Translations under genes and position numbers: made by a program
Part shown: in pieces, positions 56,397 through 64,000 of the stretch
Position numbering within the stretch: the first letter of the stretch is position 1
Layout of the letters: the number at the start of each line of letters is the position of its first letter
DNA from: Notospermus geniculatus
Taxonomy: Eukaryota > Nemertea > Pilidiophora > Heteronemertea > Lineidae
Direction of reading: 5' to 3'
Assembly: GCA_002633025.1 (NCBI GenBank)
Contig: NMRB01000099.1
Span: 116,770 to 180,769 of the forward strand
Length of the DNA stretch: 64,000 nt
Notes under the pieces: generated by a model
Seen by the model: the letters and a program-made list of their open reading frames with translations, nothing else
Told to the model about the DNA's origin: nothing
Databases searched by the model: none

Positions 56397-57829
56397 ATAC
56401 ATTGCCTTTTGTGAATGATCGGTTTATTGGTTGGCCGACGGTAACCCCTAAAAAACATATTTTGTGATTTAGTTCGCAGTTACAAAGATTTACTCCTGTA
56501 TCTGTAATGAGAATAAAATCACGTGAATGTATTCTATTGTGTTTTTGGTTTCCGCCACCTGGTGGCCAAGCCAAGAATCGAATCGGACCGAAACTTGGTG
56601 TCATAGGGCATCTGACCTAGGGGTATATATGTACCAAGTTTCAGATCAATAGCTCCAGCGGTTACGAAACGTGCCCTGCTAACGGACCACGACAAGAGCT
56701 CACCCCAGGTGAGCTAAAAATGGAATTCGTCAAGGACGTCATTTTCACCACAGAAGAAACATTCTTTCGTTGTGATTTCTCTACCAAGTTTTCTATCTAT
56801 TACCGCAGGTAACTTTGAATTTCCTGTTCTAAATTCACACAGAATTTGTGCTTGAGACTTTGACAATTTTTAAAGTAAATTTCTGGCTCCAAAATATTCT
56901 TAAACAAGTCTAGCGACGTTTTGGGCACTAGGTGATTTTAGGGGGTCGTGTCACGCCGTGCCCTTTACATCCCCCGTGATATCACCAATACTCAAACCCA
57001 GACCTCCCCTTAAATCAGGAGACCTTCCCCCGGAATGTATTGACACCATCAGCAGACTGTCCCTCCAAATGTTCATTCAGAATGTCGCCATCAGAAGACA
57101 TCGGCTCTGGTAGGCTTGTAGTCATGCCAATGAGGATGTTCATTGTTTGCCTATTCAGGAGAGTGGGTCAAGGTAAGAAACGTCAGCAAATATGTAGGCC
57201 TAAAACACCATCGCTGCTTCGAGATCTAGGCATAAAATACCCCCAATTCACCGATAAAAATAATCCGAATCGCTGCCTACATCCTTGCGAAAAATCATAG
57301 GGATCATTCTAGACATCTCCTCTTCCCATACACGATTCGATGGCTGAATCAGCCCGAAAAGGCGTCAGTTATTGTGGAAGACAGAGGTACATAGAAAATG
57401 CTCATTTCAGCCCCAAAATAAGAAAAATACGACTAGATCTTGGGTTTTAAGGTGGATGAACCAGGCTGGACACAATAATGTAACACTCTTCTGCTTCTGA
57501 CGCGGTTTCATGGAGAATGGTTTCGCGATGGCCGCGAAAAGTATCTGGAAACGAAAAATCAAGCATGAAAATAAAGAGCACCTAGTGTCCAATTATCTGT
57601 AGTTAACGCATCTTTCATTATTAAGAACCATTTCTAACCAGTTCTGTCTGAATTGATCTGTAAGTTATTTGACCGCCGACGTGGAGGGAGCCACCTAGCG
57701 GCAGTAAGACGAACTACAACAAGAGGCCCATGGGCCTTGCGCTCAGCTGACTATGACCTGCCAACACAAGAGGCTGAAAGAGGGGAAACCAGATACAAGT
57801 AAGAATAGTACATGTGCCTTTCTAATGGT
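56397..57829. other. Spacer with an old repeat end
   Basis: GAGCTCACCCCAGGTGAGCTAAAA near 56697 is a short hairpin followed by CTAA, a terminus I know from repeats of many marine invertebrates. AGAGGCCCATGGGCCTTGCGC at 57722 looks like the opposite end of such a repeat. No gene. Confidence 0.4.
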
Positions 57830-57834
57830 TAGCA

Positions 57835-58512
57835 AGCAAAGCGCTCCTCGGAAACCAGTTCAGTGGAAAGGGGTTAATATCAAACTTGGTGAATCGAAAA
57901 AAGATATCTTATCAGACCACTTGGGTAGGAAGGGGTTAATATTTCTTGGTGAATCAAGGTAGATGTCGTATTACACCCATTCGGTGGGAAGGGGTTAATA
58001 TCATTTCATCACTCGAAAAAGATACCAGACCACTTGGGTAGAAAGGGGTTAATATCACTTATTGAATCGAGATAGGTATAGTATTACACCCATTGGGTGG
58101 GAAGGGGTTAATATCACTCTGTGAATCGAAAACCTTATCAGACCGTGACTTATCAGACCACTTGGGTAGGAAGGGGTTAATATTGCTTGGTGAATTGAGA
58201 TAGATATCGTATTGGGTGAGAAGGGGTTAATATCACTTCATGAATCGAAAAAGATGTCATCAGACCACTTGGGTAGGAAGGAGTTAATGGGACATATGAA
58301 TAAAGACTGGCAAATGCTTTTACTTTAGATTTGTACACATTGCGTAGTGCATTTGTATTGCAAAATTCAAGTAAAAGCATTTGCTAGTCTTTATTCATAT
58401 GACTTGGGTGGGAAGGGGTCAATACCACATGTAGGCCTACATCCCTTGGTAAATCAATATGGAGCCTACCAGACCCCTTGGGATTGGGTGGGAAGGGGTT
58501 ATGTTGAGGTTC
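57835..58512 (+). repeat. Minisatellite of about 60 bp units
   Basis: Repeated blocks of TTGGGTRGGAAGGGGTTAATATC with spacing alternating around 50-70 bp, at least nine units. The array is interrupted by the 109 bp MITE at 58293-58401. Confidence 0.85.
58293..58401. mobile_element. 109 bp MITE, copy 2
   Basis: CATATGAATAAAGACTGGC and its complement at the ends. About 90% identical to 12311-12420. Confidence 0.9.
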
Positions 58513-60020
58513 TTAGTGAATCGAGAGAGACGTAGGCACATCCATCCATGGTGAATAGGGGGCTAGGCCTAGCCTATAAAATCATCATTGCAATTCTTCT
58601 TGTTTGACTTTGACCTAATTCTATTTCTGCAACCTAATTATATGTCTGCAACTAGTCTTTTCAATTGGAATATGCCAGCACTAGAGGCGTCGGACTTTTG
58701 CAGGATGTCTTCGGCAAAATTCACGGCGGTCCCGGAATTGGTGTAGAACGGCTAATCGCCTTACAACAATCTAAAAAAATAGTTTGCCCACATCAACGAT
58801 ATTAGCAAGAGAAAATCATCTTTGCATTAATTAATTCGAGGAAGTGTGCGTGTTTTGGATTCTTGATGATAATTGTCTGCGGTTTCATGAGCATAGGTAT
58901 CAGTGGTTGTCGAGATTCGAGTGGAAGTTTACGATATGCCAATTAGTCCTTCTTCATCCTTACGATACGACAGACGGCCCCAGGCCTGTGACGTCATCAG
59001 TGACGAGTCTTACTGCCTTATTAATTATTCACTGGGAGAGCCAGGGGTAGAGCATGCGATCAACTGTCGAAACTCCCAATACGTGGGTCATAATTGGCAA
59101 TCACTGTGTCAAGTTAGGTGTGTATGATGTAAAAGGCACTTACCTGGTGTTTCATTGTTTAGTTCTGCCATCCTCCTTCAATTCAGCCGGTTGAAGTTTT
59201 GAATGCAGAACTCTTAATAGCGATGACGTCAGAAACTAAAGTGCGGGAAATTCAAATACCCCTGTTTTTTATTTTGTTGAATAGCGCCCCCTGGTGGACA
59301 AATCTGACATTACTTTCCCTTTGAACTGATGTAGAAAATATCACCCATCTATCCCATAACTTTTTGTCTACATATTTACCATAGGGGCCGAGATATTGCG
59401 ATATTTCATTTTACACAAAACGCCCCCTGGTGCGCCTAATATAGGTCAAATCGCGCTCATTTTTTGTTTGCGAGGAGAGTTCACCCAGGGCTACCTTCAG
59501 ATGTAATTTGGAGTCTCTAGCTATTACGGTTACAAAACGTCGGGCATAGTTTGACAGATGGACTGCTGGACTGACACACTGACGCCACTGAATACCTATT
59601 TGACTAGCTCCGCTGACCTTTGGTCAGCTGAGCTAAAAATGCAATACAAAATGTACGTAGTAAATCGGGTCAATTCGCCGACAACGTAGTTAGTCCCTGG
59701 GTTGGAGAGTGGCGCGGTGGCGACGGCTGTCGAGAAAAAGTGGCAATACCGTGGTCCTTTAATAAAATTCCCGTCAGCAGCGATGAAAAATGGATCTACT
59801 CAGATAGTTATTTGTTGGGGACATTTTCTATGACCCACCCTGTGTCCGTCATGGTCCCCCAACGACATAACCCAACGCAAAAAGAAATTGATCAACCACA
59901 CGGTACCAGATTAAACCACAAATAGCGATCTCTTTACCCGTACTGAGAACCACGAGTCACCTTTAGCCCAAGAACTGACTTGCAGTAGGCCTTTTTACAC
60001 GGTGCGGGTTCGAGGAAACC
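58513..60020. other. Spacer with old repeat fragments
   Basis: 59277-59640 has GCGCCCCCTGGTGG twice in related form and ends GGTCAGCTGAGCTAAAAAT, like the 56.7 kb repeat end. 59733-59763 is a lone right end of the 40.5 kb MITE type. Confidence 0.45.
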
Positions 60021-60023
60021 TAA

Positions 60024-60172
60024 AGCCGGTGACAGACTGGCGCGTACGCTGCGCGTCCTGCAGGCGTTCCGCCAATCAGATTCTTCGGTAGGTGTTTCGG
60101 TCCGTGTTACCGCCTCCCTGATTGGTTGGACGCTTCCCGACGCGCTGCTTACGCGTCAGTCTGTCACCGCCT
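60024..60172. mobile_element. 149 bp Harbinger-type MITE with TAA duplication
   Basis: AGCCGGTGACAGACTGGCGC and its near complement at the right end. TAA on both sides (60021-60023, 60173-60175). Confidence 0.85.
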
Positions 60173-61474
60173 TAACTCCACCCTCCTCGGGCGGGTTCGG
60201 TTCAGGATGGATTGACATATCAAGAACTTTCTATTCAAATGTCCCATTTGGGGACAGAGCTATAAATAGCATTCGGTTGCTTTTTAAAGAATCGTGACGT
60301 CACACACACGACAGTGGCTAGTCCATTTCCACGCAGAGGAAATAGACCTCAGTAACTACAAGCATTTTACATTGTTATGAAAATTAATAGGAGAACGTGC
60401 ATGAATAGCGGTAACGCATGCCAATGTAACTGACACAGAATTCCCCTGTTGTGGAATTCCTCGGTGAGTTCGCGCATGCGCAAAGTCCTCAACATGATAA
60501 ACATGTCAAAATGTTGAAACAAAGAAGGCGGTCAATTTGATTGACCGATCACAACAGGGATAAGCTGATTTGATTTTTGAATATCACACCTTATGGATGG
60601 CGTTTTTACCGGTTACATTTCTATCATAGGAAACATATGGCAGGCTGATATTGTTGGGAAACCCCTGTCCTGAGGAGCGGATTGACCGCTATTTCCATTT
60701 ATTTCTGTGGTGTTTTCGCAACAAATCGTTTCATTGGCAAGAAAACCTTTCAGATCTCGGCCTTCTGTGACGGCCCACTGAATTATAAAGGCTCTTTGTG
60801 ACAGATTGCGAATTTTACCCATCGTTTTCATGCAGCGAGTTTACTTTCAATCAGCATTTTATGCACAAAAGTCGGCCGTAAAAGTCAGTTGATGCATTGG
60901 GAGCAGCGCTACCTGGTGTCGATTCGGTGCAAATGAGACAAATTTCTTGATATGCGCTTTGACACGATGCGGGTTCCGTAACCCGCCTCGAGCTAGTTCA
61001 AGGTCGGTTCGTTCAAATGCGTGCCACTAGACGGCGTGTATCAACATTTACAGTTATCGTAAGTAAAACATATCCGGGAAATAATAACTAAAAATCGATT
61101 TACTATGCTTCTAACAGCATGAGCAGTGCTTGAGATATCTCGCGCGTGATTTCTTCACAGGTAACTTACAGCAAGTATGCCAGTGATGTCACTCAGGTAG
61201 CGTGCTCAATCCCGCACGAAGCCGGTGGAGGTCGGTTCGCTTTTACACGAGAGAATAACCGGCCTGAACCTACCTCCACCTTCCCGAGACTCACGCGGCG
61301 AACTGAACTGGCCCGAGGAAGGTGGAGGTCAGTTGTTTCGCTTTTACACGGGGAAAAATAACCGAACCCTCCTCGATCCAGTCTCGATCCAAAACGCACC
61401 GGCACCGTGTAACAAGAGCAACGCAGAGCGTGGCATATGCCCCCGACTGGTATGTTGTTTGTGGGCGAAGCAAC
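60173..61474. other. Spacer
   Basis: Around 61200-61390 CCTCCACC/GGTGGAGG motifs are arranged as inverted pairs. Frames here on both strands overlap and lack motifs. No gene. Confidence 0.4.
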
Positions 61475-62235
61475 TGAAATTAATTGACGGAAACTCGATT
61501 TCAAGATGGCCACCATAGCCGCCATCTTGAATGGGCGGCAGAGCTGGTCATCGAAAGGAACCTTCCCCTCATAGATGCAAACCCTCACAAAAAAATTCAG
61601 GTTGATTGTGCAAAGCGTTCTCAAGTTAATCAACGGAAGCCAATTTCAAGATGGCCACCATAGCTGCCATCTTGGATGGGTGGCGGAGCTGGTCGTCGAA
61701 AGGAACCATCCCCTTATAAGATGAACCCTCACAAAAAAATTTAGGTTGACTGCGCAAAGCAATCTCAAGTTAATCGACAGAAACCGATTTCGCGCTGGCC
61801 ACCATATCCGCCATCTTGGATGGGCGGCGGAGCTGGTCATCGAAAGGAACCGTCCCCTCATAGAGACCAACCCTCACAAAAAAATTCAGGTTGATCGGTC
61901 AAAGCATTCTGAAGTTAATCGACGGAAACCGATTTCACGCTGACCACCATAGCCGCTATCTTGGATGGGCGGCGGAGCTGGTCATCGAAAGGAACCGTCC
62001 CCTCATAGTGACCAACCCTCACAAAAAAATTCAGGTTGATCGGTCAAAGCATTCTGAAGTTAACATGGTTAATCGACGGAAACCGATTTCACACTGACCA
62101 CCATAGCCGCCATCTTGGATGGGCGGCGGAGCTGGTCGTCGAAAGGAACCGTCCCCTCATAGAGACCAACCCTCACAAAGAAATTCAGGTTGATCGGTCA
62201 AAGCGTTCTCAAGCTAATTGACGGAAACCAAATGT
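61475..62235 (+). repeat. Tandem array of about 150 bp units
   Basis: Five units, each with AATYGACGGAAACC, CCGCCATCTTGGATGGGCGG and AACCCTCACAAAAAAATTCAGG. Open frames of 60-70 codons in each unit are repeat-made and I do not call them genes. Confidence 0.9.
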
Positions 62236-62292
62236 TAACGGACACCGATGACGACACCGACACCGACGACGACACCGACTCCGACGCACGCG
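62236..62292 (+). repeat. GACACC/GACGAC short repeat
   Basis: CACCGAYGACGACACCGACA-type imperfect hexamer repeat directly after the array. Confidence 0.8.
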
Positions 62293-62414
62293 CCACGACA
62301 TAATGCCCCCGACTTCCGAAAAGGCCTAGTAAGTTAGCTATGCAACCAGACATGATATCGGCTGTCTGAATAATTGAATAATTGGGCATGTCGATAAATG
62401 CCTATAAATTTGGT

Positions 62415-62530
62415 TTTAAATAGTAGATAATGTCGTGAAATTTTTGGAAATTACGCAAAAACTGGACCTCCACCAGGGCATTTGCTCCAGTATTACAAAT
62501 GCCAAACAAATTATTCATCACGATCAATGC
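62415..62530 (+). repeat. Repeat E, copy 2
   Basis: AAATAGTAGATAATGTCGTG, then CACCAGGGCATTTGCTCCAG and CAAATGCCAAACAAATTATT, shared with copy 3. Confidence 0.75.
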
Positions 62531-62680
62531 AACTTTGGCATGTTTGATGACGTGACATTAACCCAAATGAGTTGACATACGCCTCTAATCACTGCCTTCC
62601 CCAATCAACCTATTGCGAGATTCAGTAATTTTCGAGGAAGTTTGATGAAGCTCTGAAGATGACATGTCATTCGACCTGTC

Positions 62681-63059
62681 CAATGAGGAACCCGCCGAAC
62701 TACGCCACGACGTGGCGCTGTCAGTGTAAGACCCGGAAGTCCTTTTTTTAATTTTCTAACAGTATTTCCATTTACTTCTTGCCCCAAAATAAACCACTCT
62801 GGTTCAATTTTGATTAAATTACACTGCCCTATTTCATGTTCAAAGTTCTCCATATATCACTGCTCTGTTTCGCCAGAAATACATGTACACAGGATGCCAA
62901 TATTGACAACGTCTTTGGGGAAAATTTGCAAGGAAAATTGTGTAGAAAAATGTACACATGCTTTGACGGCGCGACGTCAACAGCGAGAAAAGTGACGTCA
63001 GTACGTCATTCGGGTCTTATACTTGCTGCGCCATCTGCAGTCATGCGGGTTCCCCATTG
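62681..63059. mobile_element. TIR family A element, copy 2
   Basis: CAATGAGGAACCCGC and GCGGGTTCCCCATTG ends, plus an inner mirrored TAAGACCCG / CGGGTCTTA. 379 bp. Confidence 0.7.
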
Positions 63060-63325
63060 CAGAAGCAGACATTTTATGTCATGTGATACGTAGTACGCGG
63101 CATGCATTGCAGTACTACCCAAAATGAATTTCATCGTCACATAAAATATCGACATCAGGGGCAGTATGTATGAAACATCTTAGGTGTAAAATTTCCCTTA
63201 AACTATTGTTCCAAACAAAAGATACGGGAAACTTTACACGTAAGATGTTTTATGCATACGGCCCCTGGCTCATAAAACGATATTTGTGTGCAGCGACACG
63301 TCGAACCGATACCTTGGACACAATA
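63060..63325. other. Spacer
   Basis: A short inverted pair, CAGGGGCAGTATGTATGA / ATGCATACGGCCCCTG (63156 and 63252), suggests a foldback of about 115 bp. Confidence 0.5.
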
Positions 63326-63573
63326 GGGCCATTTAGACGACAAGCCAAAAAACCACATTCAGATTCGATCCGACTTGATCCTATCGACCCGCATCGGGTC
63401 TCATTTGCGTTTAGACGAGATTTGAATGTGGTCGTATGTGGTCCAATGTGGATTCGGGACCATTTTAAATGCACATTGGACCGCATTGGGTAGTGTTTAC
63501 ACGCAAGGGTTTTGAGCCACAATCGGATTCGATCGGATCGCATGTGGATTTTTGCCTGTCGTCTAAACGGCCC
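63326..63573. mobile_element. 248 bp MITE with TA-type duplication
   Basis: GGGCCATTTAGACGACA and its complement at the ends. The flanks read TA on both sides. The interior is rich in GATTCGATC-type mirrored motifs. Confidence 0.85.
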
Positions 63574-63789
63574 TAATACATGTATAGTGCAGATGTGACA
63601 GGAATTAACGTCCTAGGAATGCAAGTCCGCCCAACAATAGCCCGCTATCGTAAGGTTATATTCGAATGGTCATGGTCTCTAGCCATATATTCTAATCCAT
63701 CGCAAACAATTATACCACCGACGTGGGTAAATCCGGCGTCGGTATCAGAACAAGCGCAACTATTGAATAAGTGTGCATGTAAAAAGATG

Positions 63790-63980
63790 CATAGGCCTAT
63801 TATTTTGTTTAAATAGTAGATAATATCATGAAATTATTGGGAACTATGCAAAAAAGGGCTTTCACCAGGGCATTTGCTTCAGTCGTACAAATGCCAAACA
63901 AATTATTCATAAAAACTTTGATATATAGGCGTGGATACCGGCTGTCTGGCCGCCAGATAGGGTGCAGCGGTTTTGAGAGA
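63790..63980 (+). repeat. Repeat E, copy 3
   Basis: Contains both blocks found separately in copies 1 and 2: TAGATAATATCATGAAATTA, CCAAACAAATTATTCATAAA and GATATATAGGCGTGGATA. It runs close to the window end. Confidence 0.8.
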
Positions 63981-64000
63981 GACGACACAGAGAACCATTT

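Noticed and set aside
56697-56720. Helitron 3' end (hairpin plus CTAA)
   Set aside because: The hairpin overlaps the CTAA instead of lying upstream of it, and no 5' end or Rep/helicase sequence was found.
61193-61633. 146-codon minus-strand frame
   Set aside because: Part of it lies in the 150 bp tandem array and the rest in inverted CCTCCACC motifs. No domain.
61746-62221. Series of 61-68 codon frames
   Set aside because: The same frame recurs once per tandem unit, so it is a product of the repeat.
1-64000. CRISPR array or bacterial operon
   Set aside because: All regular repeats found are minisatellites or inverted repeats. Introns, SINEs and BEL elements show animal DNA.

Overview
The window reads as animal nuclear DNA that is almost entirely a transposon graveyard. 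Coding content is sparse, split by introns or broken, AT-rich spacers are long, and dozens of inverted-repeat (TIR or foldback) elements, tRNA-derived SINE-like pieces, minisatellites and BEL/Pao retrotransposon remains are nested in each other. BEL/Pao, Harbinger-like, Polinton-like and Penelope-like signatures, the frequent palindrome TAGGCCTA, and a GPR139-like receptor relic suggest a marine invertebrate, most likely a deuterostome (echinoderm, hemichordate or cephalochordate). This assignment is an inference; no species is identified. A 23-base N gap, two single Ns beside low-complexity or missing sequence, and an exact 707 bp repeat next to the gap suggest an assembly of a heterozygous genome.

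Layout. 1-8555: a BEL/Pao LTR retrotransposon cut by the window edge, with gag, a duplicated protease motif, RT and integrase, two frameshifts, a stop codon and no visible RNase H. 8974-12985: remains of a Harbinger-like element, with a haplotype-type duplication and a nested 110 bp MITE. 13845-16300: a large imperfect palindrome whose arms each carry the start of a Cys-rich protein gene. 16301-17222: a 922 bp TIR element carrying a P-loop ATPase fragment (Polinton-like). 18-25 kb: head-to-head SINEs, several TIR elements with target duplications, and repeat D. 26.9-50.4 kb: exons on the + strand, with good splice sites and mostly compatible phases, for a secreted protein that may be ependymin-related. 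Its putative introns hold a 505 bp foldback filled with a palindromic minisatellite, a 5'-truncated BEL element with an open integrase, and a GPCR pseudogene. 50.97-55.80 kb: a Harbinger-like element interrupted by a 4.33 kb element with about 0.5 kb TIRs. The intact paralogue at 35.6 kb supplies the empty site. 56-64 kb: minisatellites, a 150 bp tandem array and more TIR elements.

The most interesting object is the 4.33 kb element at 51225-55556. It has long TIRs, a target duplication supported by a paralogous empty site, and minus-strand relics of a recurrent uncharacterised protein family. The same broad family may also be represented in the 14-16 kb palindrome. Nothing here looks like an operon or a bacterial feature. 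Apart from the exon set and perhaps the second integrase, the window holds no clearly functional protein-coding gene.
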